From positions 372,001 to 436,000 of the forward strand of contig JAXMBC010000001.1 of assembly GCA_046350055.1 (NCBI GenBank): DNA of 64,000 nt, in the 5' to 3' direction. A program made the translations under genes and the position numbers. Positions 51,921 through 60,609 of this stretch are shown piece after piece; the first letter of the stretch is position 1, and each line of letters opens with the position of its first letter. Source of the stretch: JAEUIE01 sp046350055. Its GTDB lineage: Bacteria; Planctomycetota; Planctomycetia; Gemmatales; HRBIN36. The notes below the pieces were generated by a model. The model did no database searches and was not told the DNA's origin. It saw only the letters and a program-made list of their open reading frames with translations.

Positions 51921-52392
51921 GACACAGTTCGCTTGCCAATTGAGTACACAGGTCGGGCAACCGGGCATACAGTTCAGCTGAAATCGGTTGCCCTGCTGCA
52001 AAGCTCATACCCTCGATACCCCAGACCACGATGCGGCGCGGAAGTATCTGTAATTGCTGAGCCAGCGACAGGGTCGCAGCCAGGCTGATCTGGTGTGTGT
52101 TCATGGAGCGCAACAATTCGACCCCGGCAAGGACATCGTCGAGAGATTGACTCTCCTTCCAATACTCCCACCGGTGCAGTCGACCGGCTTGTCCGGAGCC
52201 CAGGCAGGCATCGCACACAATGAGTTCATCCAAGTCGGAAAGCCAGTGCAGCAGATCAGCCGGGACGGCAGCCTGGCGAACGGGAATATCTGTCAGCTTG
52301 CTGAGTTCCTCGGCCAGCTTCCAGCCGATCTGGTCGTCACCATGATGGCTGCCCAGGCCGACCAGCAAGCAATTATGCTTTCGCTCAGCCAC
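51913..52392 (-). CDS. Hydrogenase maturation protease
   Basis: About 159 residues from GTG 52392, overlapping the large-subunit gene by 8 bases. The ATG at 52464 lies inside the large-subunit gene. LLVGLGSHHGDDQIGWKLAEEL has the usual G-x-G-x-x-x-x-DD pattern and the nickel-binding acid; LIVCDACLGSG contains the second Asp. Related to HycI/HyaD/HoxW peptidases, it should cut the tail from the large subunit after nickel insertion. The HH instead of the more usual N/LL before GDD makes it a slightly divergent member. Confidence 0.85.
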   Translation of the reverse strand: MAERKHNCLLVGLGSHHGDDQIGWKLAEELSKLTDIPVRQAAVPADLLHWLSDLDELIVCDACLGSGQAGRLHRWEYWKESQSLDDVLAGVELLRSMNTHQISLAATLSLAQQLQILPRRIVVWGIEGMSFAAGQPISAELYARLPDLCTQLASELCHA

Positions 52393-53680
52393 GTTCCACC
52401 GTGAGCTTAAGGAAATGGGTCGAGCAACTGATACAGGGGTCGTAACAACGGATGAGGCGCTCACATTCGTAGGCAGCCTGGTTATCGGGAAGATGCATTA
52501 CACCAGGGAGGTAGACTCGCAGGTCATCTTCGATCTGCCGCTGATTCTGTGAGGTCGGCGGAACGATCTTGGCTAAGGTAATCTTTCCCTGCTCGTCCAC
52601 CTGGTAGCGATGGTAAATCAACCCACGTGGTGCTTCCGTGGCTGCACAGCCTTCTGCCTGTCGAAATTCCAGTGGCAAACGGGGCGGTGTGAAGGAGCGA
52701 TAGTCTTTCAAAATCTGCAACGCTTCTTCATAAGCATGCACTACCTCTAAACAGCGGGCGATGATGGAACGAAAGAGATCGTTGCATGGTGCCTTAAAGC
52801 CAATCTCAGCCGCAACCTGCCTGGCTAAGGGAGACAGTTTGTCAAAGTTCAGGTTTACTCGTGCCAGAGGGCCCACGTGATAGCATCTTCGATCGTGCAT
52901 CCGCACAGAATGCAATGCCGTACTGTGCGGTACCTGTTCTTCTTGAAATTCGCTTTCGTAGTTGCTGACTGACAGGTTCAGGCCACTGGTCGAGCAGACG
53001 TTTCCTTCGTTCATCGGGTACTCGTGTGGATGAACAAGGGCGACCATGTCGTAGTTGCGTGTCAGTTCCGGAAAGGGGAATGAAGCAACCCAACGGGTGG
53101 CGGCTACTGCTGCATCGAGCCCCCACTGAAAGTCGGGTATCAGCCTGGCTAACTCTTCGCGCCGGGGTGCCCGATAGAAGCCTCCGACAGCCACATTGAT
53201 CGGATGAATAGCCCTGCCCCCAAGGGCTTCAAGCAGTTCATTGCCATGCTTCTTGATCCGCAGGCCCCTGGTGATCTCCATGGGAAATCGTTCAGCGAGC
53301 TTGATGCCGCTTTCACATCCGAAGTAGTCAGGTGCATGGAGCAAGTGAACGTGGAGGGTGTGGCTTTCAATCCATTCGCCGCAATAGAGCAGCCGACGAA
53401 GTTGCCTGATCTCAGGTGAGACGGTTATACCGAGGGCATTTTCCAGGGCATGGACCGCAGTCATCTGGTAGGCAACAGGGCATATCCCGCAAATGCGGGC
53501 AACAATATCAGGCACCTCGGTCAATGACCTGCCTCGCAGAAACGCTTCAAAGAAGCGAGGAGGCTCGTAAATGGCCAGTTGTACGTGCTCAATCACATTA
53601 CCATTCAGCTTGACGTGCAGGCCTCCTTCTCCCTCGACCCGAGTGAGTGCGTTGACCTGAATGGTACGGGACTGACTCAT
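52385..53680 (-). CDS. hyhL: NiFe hydrogenase large (catalytic) subunit, group 3b-like
   Basis: A 431-residue subunit with the NiFe site. The first Cys pair is C64/C67 in RICGICPVAY; the second is C416/C419 in DPCISCSTH. The tail after His422 (nine residues, FLKLTVERG) is cut off during maturation. The motif RVEGEGG at the start and the DPCISCSTH end fit group 3b (bifunctional NADP-linked, sulfhydrogenase-like) enzymes; group assignment follows from these motifs and the neighbouring diaphorase-type subunits. It makes or uses H2 in the cytoplasm. Start overlaps the small-subunit gene. Confidence 0.95.
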   Translation of the reverse strand: MSQSRTIQVNALTRVEGEGGLHVKLNGNVIEHVQLAIYEPPRFFEAFLRGRSLTEVPDIVARICGICPVAYQMTAVHALENALGITVSPEIRQLRRLLYCGEWIESHTLHVHLLHAPDYFGCESGIKLAERFPMEITRGLRIKKHGNELLEALGGRAIHPINVAVGGFYRAPRREELARLIPDFQWGLDAAVAATRWVASFPFPELTRNYDMVALVHPHEYPMNEGNVCSTSGLNLSVSNYESEFQEEQVPHSTALHSVRMHDRRCYHVGPLARVNLNFDKLSPLARQVAAEIGFKAPCNDLFRSIIARCLEVVHAYEEALQILKDYRSFTPPRLPLEFRQAEGCAATEAPRGLIYHRYQVDEQGKITLAKIVPPTSQNQRQIEDDLRVYLPGVMHLPDNQAAYECERLIRCYDPCISCSTHFLKLTVERG

Positions 53681-54489
53681 GTTCCTGCCAGCGGTAGTGG
53701 AATCCTGCCATCGAGCCTGCTGCCAGCATCTCGAAAAGCCGGTGCAAGGGCATTGTAGTTGCGAAGCAAGGGGATCAGGTCATCATCAGCGATGCCTTGT
53801 GATTGGTAATACGCACTCAAACTGTGAGTATTGGCCTGATGAACAGGGCCGAAGCAGGTGTAACAGCCACGATCAAAAGCCGGGCAAAGGGCACCACATC
53901 CTGCCTGCGTGATCGGCCCCAGGCAGGGAACGCCATGTGCCACAGCAACGCATACGGTACCACGCAACTTGCATTCCATGCAGACGCTGTGTGAAGGCAG
54001 ACGCGGCTTACGACCCGCCACCAGTGTGCGAATGACCTCAACCAGTTGATGCCGATTGATGGGGCACCCTCGGAGTTCATATTCGACTTTGACATGGTCA
54101 GCGATGGCAGTCGACGTGGCCAGGCTGGAGATGTAGTCAGGCCGGGCGTAGACAGCGCGAAGGAAGTCCTGGTGATCGCCCCAGTTCCGCAATGCCTGAA
54201 TTCCTCCTGAAGTGGCACAGGCACCAATAGTAATGAGTATCTTCGACTGCTGGCGAATCGTCTGGATACGCTGCAGATCATGTGGCGTGGTGATGGAGCC
54301 TTCCACCAAGGTAACATCATAGGGTCCATCAACCTTGGTGCTGGTAGCCTCCAGGAAATAAGCAATCTTCACAAGCCCTGCTACAGTGAGCAGTTCATCT
54401 TCGCAGTCCAGCAGCGACAACTGGCAACCATCGCAGGAAGCGAACTTGAAGACAGCGAGCTTGAGCTTCGCATCAGCAATGCTGTTCAT
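53677..54489 (-). CDS. hyhS: NiFe hydrogenase small (iron-sulfur) subunit, group 3b-like
   Basis: A 270-residue subunit carrying the electron-relay clusters. FKFASCDGCQLSLLDCEDEL holds the proximal-cluster Cys pair, then GACATSGGIQALRN, RGCPINRHQLVE, and a Cys-rich part (MECKLRGTVC, PCLGPITQAGCGALCPAF, GCYTCFGP) for two more clusters. There is no twin-arginine signal, so it is cytoplasmic. Of the two ATGs at the start, 54489 is preferred because GGAGGGG is better spaced from it. Confidence 0.95.
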   Translation of the reverse strand: MNSIADAKLKLAVFKFASCDGCQLSLLDCEDELLTVAGLVKIAYFLEATSTKVDGPYDVTLVEGSITTPHDLQRIQTIRQQSKILITIGACATSGGIQALRNWGDHQDFLRAVYARPDYISSLATSTAIADHVKVEYELRGCPINRHQLVEVIRTLVAGRKPRLPSHSVCMECKLRGTVCVAVAHGVPCLGPITQAGCGALCPAFDRGCYTCFGPVHQANTHSLSAYYQSQGIADDDLIPLLRNYNALAPAFRDAGSRLDGRIPLPLAGT

Positions 54490-55319
54490 CATAGCCCCTC
54501 CACAACCATGAGTGACTTGATGCGATCATAACGGAACACCGGGCCGTCTTTGCAGACAAATGCTGGCCCCAACTGACAGTGGCCACAATGACCGATAGCA
54601 CAGTTCATATGTCTTTCAAGCGAAAGCCAGACCTGGTTTTCCGGGATGCCCCGTGATAATGCTGCCCTGGCAACAAAGTGCATCATGATTTCCGGACCAC
54701 AGGTCATCACCACGGTTTCTGCTGGACGTACCAGAGCAAGCCGGTCCAGCAATTGGGTGATAACTCCGACTTGTCCATGCCAGGTCATATCTGCGCGATC
54801 TACGATGACTTCCACCTGAACGCCCCGTTTTCGCCAGTCGTCATATTCATCGGTGAAGACCAATCCCGCAGGGCTTCTGGCTCCATGCAGTACTGTCAGT
54901 TTTCCGAACCGTCCCGAATCTTGCAGAACTGCATGAATAACGGGACGTAACGGAGGTAGACCGATGCCGCCTGCAGCCAGGACAATATCCTTGCCGACGC
55001 AGTGCTCAACAGGCCAGGCTGAGCCAAACGGACCACGCAAGCCGATCGACATACCGGGCTTCAGCTGGGCAATGGCTTGGGTAACATTGCCTGCGGTACG
55101 AATGGTGTGATGCAATACCTGGCCTGTCATGCCACTGAGTGAGATGGCAGCTTCGCCCACACCGGGAACATAGAGCATATTGAACTGCCCGGGTGCGTAC
55201 TGGAACGGCTGAGTCATCCCTTCCAGCACGAAGTCGAATGTCGCGACACCGGCAATTTCAGGCTTGATATTGATGAGCCGAGCCGACGATGGCAGCCAGG
55301 GATCGGTGGGAAGCGTCAT
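54489..55319 (-). CDS. hyhG: Hydrogenase FAD/NAD(P)-binding subunit (HyhG-like)
   Basis: A 276-residue diaphorase subunit starting MTLPTDPWLPSS at 55319. It has the flavin-binding FQYAPGQFNMLYVPGVGEA and LSGM, then IVLAAGGIGLPPLRPVIHAVL for NAD(P), TCGPEIMMHFVA, and a C-terminal 2Fe-2S site CAIGHCGHCQLGPAFVCKDG. The fold is that of ferredoxin-NADP reductase or sulfite-reductase subunit B. It should pass electrons between NAD(P)H and the hydrogenase. It overlaps both neighbours. Confidence 0.92.
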   Translation of the reverse strand: MTLPTDPWLPSSARLINIKPEIAGVATFDFVLEGMTQPFQYAPGQFNMLYVPGVGEAAISLSGMTGQVLHHTIRTAGNVTQAIAQLKPGMSIGLRGPFGSAWPVEHCVGKDIVLAAGGIGLPPLRPVIHAVLQDSGRFGKLTVLHGARSPAGLVFTDEYDDWRKRGVQVEVIVDRADMTWHGQVGVITQLLDRLALVRPAETVVMTCGPEIMMHFVARAALSRGIPENQVWLSLERHMNCAIGHCGHCQLGPAFVCKDGPVFRYDRIKSLMVVEGL

Positions 55320-56452
55320 GCTGATGAGCCTCCCGCAGCATCTTTTACCATGGGTAAAGGAATCGACTGGCGAATAGCAGCGACTTCTTCGGTGATGTCG
55401 ATTCCCACGGGGCACCAGGTAATGCATCGCCCACAGCCGACGCAGCCGGAGGAGCCAAATTGATCGTGCCAGCTCGCCAGCTTGTGTGTCATCCACTGAC
55501 GATACCGGTCGTGAATCGTCTGGCGAACCGTACCACCATTGGTGTAGCTGAACTCGGTGTTAAAGCAGGAATCCCAGCGACGTACCCGGTCCACATGGTC
55601 GCCCTGCAAGTCGGTCACTTCGCTGACAGTCGAACAGAAGCAGGTCGGGCAGACCATGGTGCAATTGGCACAAGACAGACAGCGCTGTGCCACTTCGTTC
55701 CATTGGGGGTGATTCAGATTGTTGAGCAGCAAGTCGCGTATGCCTTCGGTCTCCATGTGTTTACTGATCTGCTGCTCAGCCTGTGCCCGGACTGTCTCGC
55801 TTCGCTGCAAGTGTGCTGCAGTCGCTTCGCTCGTTTTGAGTAGCTGAACAAGCGTCTCACCCAGAGCGGTTCCAATTTCGACAATGAAACCATCGCTCAA
55901 CTCTGTAAGTGCGAGGTCATAGCCGGTGGTGCAACGCGGACCGGTGTTCATGGACGTGCAGAAACAGGTGGGGGCAGCCTGGGTGCAGTTGACAGCGATC
56001 AGAAACAGATTCTCGCGTTGCGCGCGGTAGTATGGATCCTGATATGGGCCGCCCAGGAAGACTCGATCCTGCACGGCCAGTGCAGCCAGTTCGCAGGCAC
56101 GGACACCCAGGAAGGCCAGCTTCCTGGGAGCTGGCTTCGGCGTCTCCAGTTTCCAACCCAACTCTACCCTGCTGGCTGTGCCTACTTTAGTCTGCGGAGG
56201 AAAGAGGTACTTCTTCCACGAGTGTGGCCCGACGACATACCCGAAGCAGGCTTCATCGTCCCGCTTCCTGAGCCGATACTTGCCGGGTTCCTGTTCATCA
56301 GTCCAGCCACGAGGCAACTGCTCCACCTGAATAATCTCATCGTAGATGATCGCCCCCTGGCTGATCGTCGGACCTACGACAGTGTAAGACTGCGTGATCA
56401 GCATGCTGATCAGCGACTGGAGTTCATTCTTGGCAAGGAACAGCGGTTTCAT
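55316..56452 (-). CDS. hyhB: Hydrogenase 4Fe-4S electron-transfer subunit (HyhB-like)
   Basis: A 378-residue protein related to anaerobic sulfite reductase subunit A. Two 4Fe-4S motifs are clear: CLSCANCTMVCPTCFC and CVGCGRCITWCPVGID. Earlier Cys residues in APTCFCTSMNTGPRC are also present. It links the diaphorase subunit to the hydrogenase relay. It follows the cyclic-nucleotide-binding gene by 37 bases. Confidence 0.92.
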   Translation of the reverse strand: MKPLFLAKNELQSLISMLITQSYTVVGPTISQGAIIYDEIIQVEQLPRGWTDEQEPGKYRLRKRDDEACFGYVVGPHSWKKYLFPPQTKVGTASRVELGWKLETPKPAPRKLAFLGVRACELAALAVQDRVFLGGPYQDPYYRAQRENLFLIAVNCTQAAPTCFCTSMNTGPRCTTGYDLALTELSDGFIVEIGTALGETLVQLLKTSEATAAHLQRSETVRAQAEQQISKHMETEGIRDLLLNNLNHPQWNEVAQRCLSCANCTMVCPTCFCSTVSEVTDLQGDHVDRVRRWDSCFNTEFSYTNGGTVRQTIHDRYRQWMTHKLASWHDQFGSSGCVGCGRCITWCPVGIDITEEVAAIRQSIPLPMVKDAAGGSSA

Positions 56453-56489
56453 CGCAGAGGCGATTCATCCTTGAGGGAATGGGGCAGGC

Positions 56490-56960
56490 CTATGATCGAA
56501 CAGGTTCCTGTTCAGCAAACATATCAAGCATCTGCAGGCGGGTGGCAGTCAGTCGGCGGGAAAGCGCCTGAGCAATACGCTGCATCACCACGAAACCGAC
56601 CTCATGATCAGCCTGGCAAATCGCCAGCAACTTCTGTGCAGGCCAGGCGATTACACTCGTGGGTACCGTGGTCATGGCAGAGGTGGTCATCATCCCATTT
56701 CCAAGAATGGCAGACCATGCCAGTATTTCTCCCGGCCCCACGCTCAACACACGGCGCGGGCCACGGCGAGGCACCTGGATGTCCAGCGCCACACTGCCCT
56801 CCACAACAAGATAGAACGTATGGTGAGCAGTATTCTCCTGAAAGAGAATAGTGCCTGTTGCATAGTGCTGGGCGACTGCCGATCTCGCAAGAGTTTGCAA
56901 ATGGCTCTCCGGGATGCCTTGCAAGAGCGATACCGAACGGAGAATGGCAAGAATATCCAT
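56490..56960 (-). CDS. Cyclic-nucleotide-binding domain protein without DNA-binding domain
   Basis: A 156-residue protein from ATG 56960 (earlier starts add unrelated residues). It is essentially one CRP-type beta-roll: MDILAILRSVSLLQGIPESHL, then TILFQENTAHHTFYLVVEGSVALD and LSVGPGEILAWSAILGNG at the usual ligand pocket, where the Arg that contacts phosphate in CRP is not obvious. It ends after the long C-helix (QRIAQALSRRLTATRLQML) with no helix-turn-helix. It may therefore sense a ligand and act on a protein partner rather than on DNA. It heads the hydrogenase operon. Confidence 0.8.
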   Translation of the reverse strand: MDILAILRSVSLLQGIPESHLQTLARSAVAQHYATGTILFQENTAHHTFYLVVEGSVALDIQVPRRGPRRVLSVGPGEILAWSAILGNGMMTTSAMTTVPTSVIAWPAQKLLAICQADHEVGFVVMQRIAQALSRRLTATRLQMLDMFAEQEPVRS

Positions 56961-57096
56961 GATTTTGTGCGACGCGGATGAAGGGAGAATCCTGCAAAGC
57001 CATTGTGGTGAGTCTGCTGACAATATGCAAGGAGCAACCATGCATGCTTTCATCCTCTCTGTTTTAATGACAAGCAACTCCACCAGTTTGCCCAGA

Positions 57097-57113
57097 AGCC
57101 CTGCTTGAGCCAA
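57097..57113 (-). promoter_or_regulatory. Candidate sigma54 (-24/-12) promoter for the hydrogenase operon
   Basis: On the minus strand it reads TTGGCTCAAGCAGGGCT. -24 is good (TTGGC) and the GC of -12 has correct spacing, but TT before GC is GG. The predicted start lies about 125 bases ahead of the first gene at 56960. Weaker than the two sites at 36.2-36.5 kb. Confidence 0.35.
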
Positions 57114-57224
57114 AAGACAGATTCTTACCCGGAATATCAACTACTTATCTCTTGCTTCCGCATCTTCGTTACAGCTTGACGTATCCATTGGCCGATAGAG
57201 ATAAAGTACACTTCCGGACTCAAG

Positions 57225-58709
57225 ATGATGCAGAGGCCTGCGCGACGATTCCCATCGATAGTCCTGACAGGTCTGGTGTCGTTCACGTCGGGATGCACGA
57301 CAATCACCATTCCATCGGGACACATCCCGGCCTCGCGAGGTGTTGCCGACACGCTGCTGCCTTCAAGTTTCAATGAACCATCGCAGACGACACCCCCTCC
57401 CCGGTCGTCGGGGCCGGGCAAGTCGTTTGAGCTGCCGCCAGGGTTGCCGGGCGTCGTGTCGTCAACAGAACAGTTGAAGGACCCTGCGCTGCCACCGGTC
57501 ACTCCACGGCAGGATATCCCGGGGGAGACGCTCACGCTGGCGAAGCTGCAGGAGATGGCCAGTGCAAACAACCCTGCGCTGCGGAAAGCACAGGCTGATG
57601 CCGATGCAGCCTACGGTGCAATGATCCAGGCAGGGTTGCACCCTAATCCCACCGTCGGTTACCAGGCGGATCAGATCCAACCCTGGCTTACACCACGAGG
57701 CACTCCCGGTCAGCAGGGAGCCTACATCAATCAGCTCATCAAGACAGCCAACAAGCTGGGACTCGCTCAGCAGGTGGCTGGCTACGACTATCTCAACGCA
57801 GTCGTCGCAGCTCGTCGCACCCAGGTGGACGTGATGTCGCAGGTGCGAACCAGCTACTTCAATGTGCTGGTGGCTCAGCAGGCTGTCGAAATCCATCGTG
57901 CTCTGGTATCGCTGGCCGATGAAGTCTACGATCTGCAGAAGAAGCAAGTACGGGCGGGAGAAGCAGCGGCGTATGAGCCACTGCAACTCTATGCCCAGGC
58001 CGTGCAGGCACGGAACAACCTGGTGCAAGCCGAGCAAGCCTCCAAGGCTGCCTGGCGACAACTGACCGCGAGTCTGGGACAGCCGAACCTGCCGCTCCAG
58101 CCCCTGGCGGGGAAGGCGGAACATGCCCCGCCTGAATTTGACTTTGTCGCCCTGGAGCAGTCACTGGAGGATCATACAGAACTTCTGACTGCCCGGAACC
58201 GGCAGTTGCAGGCCGAGTCGAACCTGAAGTTGCAGCAGGTTACACCCTACCCTGACCTCTCTACCAATGTGTACATGCAATACGACAACGCCGCAGGCAC
58301 CAGCCAGTTCGGCGTGCAACTGGGAATCAGCCTGCCGCTCTATGATCGCAATCAGGGCAATATCCGCCAGGCACAGGCGAGTCTGGCCAGCAGCGGCGAA
58401 GCGATCCAGGTGGTCCAGAATGAGCTGATCAGCCGACTGGCAGAAGCACGCAGCCGGTACGAAAGCAGCAAGGTACTGGCGAGCAACTACCGTCAACTGG
58501 TACTGCCCAGCCTGACGAAAGCCTACCGGGCGATGATCCGCCGTTACCAGGTGGAGCCGGATAAAGTCCAGTTCAATGATATCGTCGTGGCCCAGCAAAA
58601 CTTGGCACAGTCGATGCAGGCCTATCTCGCCAGTCTGGATGCCCAGTGGAAGGCAGTAGTCGATCTCAGTGCCATCACCCAGCGTGATGACCTCTTCCCT
58701 GGCAAGTAA
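57225..58709 (+). CDS. TolC-family outer-membrane efflux lipoprotein
   Basis: A 494-residue outer-membrane channel protein. The N-terminus has a basic start, a hydrophobic stretch and a lipobox (LVSFTSGC), so the mature protein is probably acylated at that Cys. A Pro-rich linker follows. Two TolC repeats are seen, the first starting LTLAKLQEMASANNPALRKAQADADAAYGAM and the second with EHTELLTARNRQLQAESNLKLQQ; LGISLPLYDRNQGNIRQAQA is typical of the CusC/NodT-like metal-efflux branch. No RND pump or membrane fusion gene is adjacent. It lies divergently from the hydrogenase operon. Confidence 0.85.
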   Translation: MMQRPARRFPSIVLTGLVSFTSGCTTITIPSGHIPASRGVADTLLPSSFNEPSQTTPPPRSSGPGKSFELPPGLPGVVSSTEQLKDPALPPVTPRQDIPGETLTLAKLQEMASANNPALRKAQADADAAYGAMIQAGLHPNPTVGYQADQIQPWLTPRGTPGQQGAYINQLIKTANKLGLAQQVAGYDYLNAVVAARRTQVDVMSQVRTSYFNVLVAQQAVEIHRALVSLADEVYDLQKKQVRAGEAAAYEPLQLYAQAVQARNNLVQAEQASKAAWRQLTASLGQPNLPLQPLAGKAEHAPPEFDFVALEQSLEDHTELLTARNRQLQAESNLKLQQVTPYPDLSTNVYMQYDNAAGTSQFGVQLGISLPLYDRNQGNIRQAQASLASSGEAIQVVQNELISRLAEARSRYESSKVLASNYRQLVLPSLTKAYRAMIRRYQVEPDKVQFNDIVVAQQNLAQSMQAYLASLDAQWKAVVDLSAITQRDDLFPGK

Positions 58710-58782
58710 GCTGAGTTCTAATCCAGTTGCATCTACCTGCCCGCTGCGGTAGTCTGAAGTAGTGCATTCGAGGAGCCGGGCC

Positions 58783-60162
58783 ATGTTCCAGTGGAAACTG
58801 CAGGATTCGCGCCGCTACACCGCCTGGGGTCTTGGCGTGCTGGCAGTTATCGGCCTGGTATGGTGGCTGTCACCCGGCATGCCCGTCATCATCGGTCCGT
58901 GGGCCTGGAGCGGTCAGGCGGAACGTGGCCAGGAACTCTTCGCCCATGAGTGGACTGCGCACGATCCCTTTGCGGGCGGCGATGGTCTGGGACCCGTATT
59001 TAATGCCACCAGTTGTGCCAGTTGTCACTTCCAGGGTGGGCTGGGCGGTGCCGGGGAGACCCGTGGCGATGTTCGACACTACATGGTTCGCGAGACCAGG
59101 CAGAACCCCTCAGCAGACGGCATGATCCATGCCGGCAGCGTGAGCAAGGAGTTTCAGGAGAGCTTTTCTCTGTTACGGACCCTGTATCCGGTCTTGAAGG
59201 GCAGCACCCGGCGCGAACGCACCGGGCATTGTGAATACACAGTCACCATACCCGATTTCGACCCGGTGCGAGTGGAGAGCATTAATGCCACCGCCCTGTT
59301 CGGCGCGGGCTGGATTGATCTCATTTCCAGCAAGGCCATCAAGCACCAGCAGTTCAGCCAGACATTTTCCGGCACCTGGGTGGAATTGACTAAAGCCCAG
59401 TTCGACATCAAGCCGCTGGGCAAGGCCCGCATTCTATCCGATGGCCGTGTCGGCAAGTTTGGCTGGAAAGCACAGTTTGCAACACTGGAAGAGTTTGTGG
59501 CTTCGGCCTGTGCCAATGAGTTGGGGCTGAGCACACCAATCAAGGATCAGCCACGCCCCATGGGCAATGCTACTTACGTCTCTACCGGGGTCGATATGTC
59601 ATGGCGACAACTGCGTGACATGTCCGCGTTTGTATCGACACTGCCTCGACCGGTGGAAGTGCTGCCGGCAGAGAGCGACCTGGCAGCACTGGCGGTACAG
59701 GGCAAGAAGCTGTTCAAGAGTGTCGGCTGTGCCAGTTGCCATGTGCCCGACCTGGGTGGTGTATCGGGCGTCTACAGTGATTTTCTGCTTCACGATGTGA
59801 TTTCCCGTCTGGATGGTTCCGGTGGTGGCGGTGGAGGTGGTGGCTATGGTGGTGATCCGGAGCCAGCTGATTTACCGGAGCGTTCCCCCGGTGAGCCGCT
59901 GCCGAATGAATGGAAGACGCCGCCACTTTGGGGCGTAGCATCTTCAGCCCCGTATATGCACGATGGCAGCGCCAAGACGCTGGAAATCGCTATTTTGCAG
60001 CACAAGGGTGATGCAACAGTAGTCACCCAGGCCTATCGCAAACTCAGCAAGGATGATCAACGAGCAGTGGTGGAATTTCTCAAGACTCTGCAGGCTCCAG
60101 GCAATGTGCCACCCGCGAGCCCTGCCCCCGTGGTCAAACCAGGCATGGTGGCCCAGCGCTAG
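58783..60162 (+). CDS. Di-haem c-type oxidoreductase (DUF1111-like)
   Basis: A 459-residue protein from ATG 58783, preceded by GAGGAG; GTG 58762 is in frame but less likely. An N-terminal membrane anchor (YTAWGLGVLAVIGLVWW) places the rest in the periplasm. Two haem-binding CxxCH sites are present: TSCASCHFQGG and GCASCHVPDLGG. The order and the PPLWGVASSAPYMHDGSAKTL segment match the thiol-oxidoreductase-like DUF1111 family. A Gly-rich loop (GSGGGGGGGGYGG) interrupts the second domain. Redox partner unknown. It follows the TolC gene by 73 bases. Confidence 0.85.
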   Translation: MFQWKLQDSRRYTAWGLGVLAVIGLVWWLSPGMPVIIGPWAWSGQAERGQELFAHEWTAHDPFAGGDGLGPVFNATSCASCHFQGGLGGAGETRGDVRHYMVRETRQNPSADGMIHAGSVSKEFQESFSLLRTLYPVLKGSTRRERTGHCEYTVTIPDFDPVRVESINATALFGAGWIDLISSKAIKHQQFSQTFSGTWVELTKAQFDIKPLGKARILSDGRVGKFGWKAQFATLEEFVASACANELGLSTPIKDQPRPMGNATYVSTGVDMSWRQLRDMSAFVSTLPRPVEVLPAESDLAALAVQGKKLFKSVGCASCHVPDLGGVSGVYSDFLLHDVISRLDGSGGGGGGGGYGGDPEPADLPERSPGEPLPNEWKTPPLWGVASSAPYMHDGSAKTLEIAILQHKGDATVVTQAYRKLSKDDQRAVVEFLKTLQAPGNVPPASPAPVVKPGMVAQR

Positions 60163-60168
60163 GTTACC

Positions 60169-60609
60169 ATGCACCAGACAATCCAGTCAGTGATAGAGGC
60201 CATTGATGCCATCACTTCGGTGAGCACGGAAGAGGAGGATGAGTATCTTTGGGGATTAATCGACGACTTCTACGATTTCGATGAAGCAGAGCAACATCTG
60301 GAAGTCTGGTTCCGGTTGTATGAACGCTTCCCCGAAGTCGAGATCAACTCTTTCTGGCATGTGCTGCACAAGCTTGAACACTTCGAACAGGCAGAACCAC
60401 TGACGGTAGTGTCGATCCAGCGAATGCCATCCATTTACACGGTCATGATTCTCAATCGCCTGCTGAACGCCCGGTTGAAAGCGATTGACGGCATCTCGCT
60501 GCTCAAGCTGCTGGAACTGGTGACAACGGCTCGTCACACACCACCGAAGGTGCGAGCACTGGCGGAAGAGTATGTGAAGTATCAGAAGTACAAGCCAACT
60601 GATGAGTAA
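60169..60609 (+). CDS. Small acidic protein of unknown function (146 aa)
   Basis: I do not recognise the family. It is acidic and mostly helical (AIDAITSVSTEEEDEYLW, FYDFDEAEQHLEVWFRLYERFPE, LLNARLKAIDGISLLKLLELV), lacks a signal peptide, and is only 6 bases after the di-haem gene, so it is probably translated from the same message. It resembles in style the small immunity-like or scaffold proteins of planctomycetes, but there is no toxin beside it. Confidence 0.6.
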   Translation: MHQTIQSVIEAIDAITSVSTEEEDEYLWGLIDDFYDFDEAEQHLEVWFRLYERFPEVEINSFWHVLHKLEHFEQAEPLTVVSIQRMPSIYTVMILNRLLNARLKAIDGISLLKLLELVTTARHTPPKVRALAEEYVKYQKYKPTDE

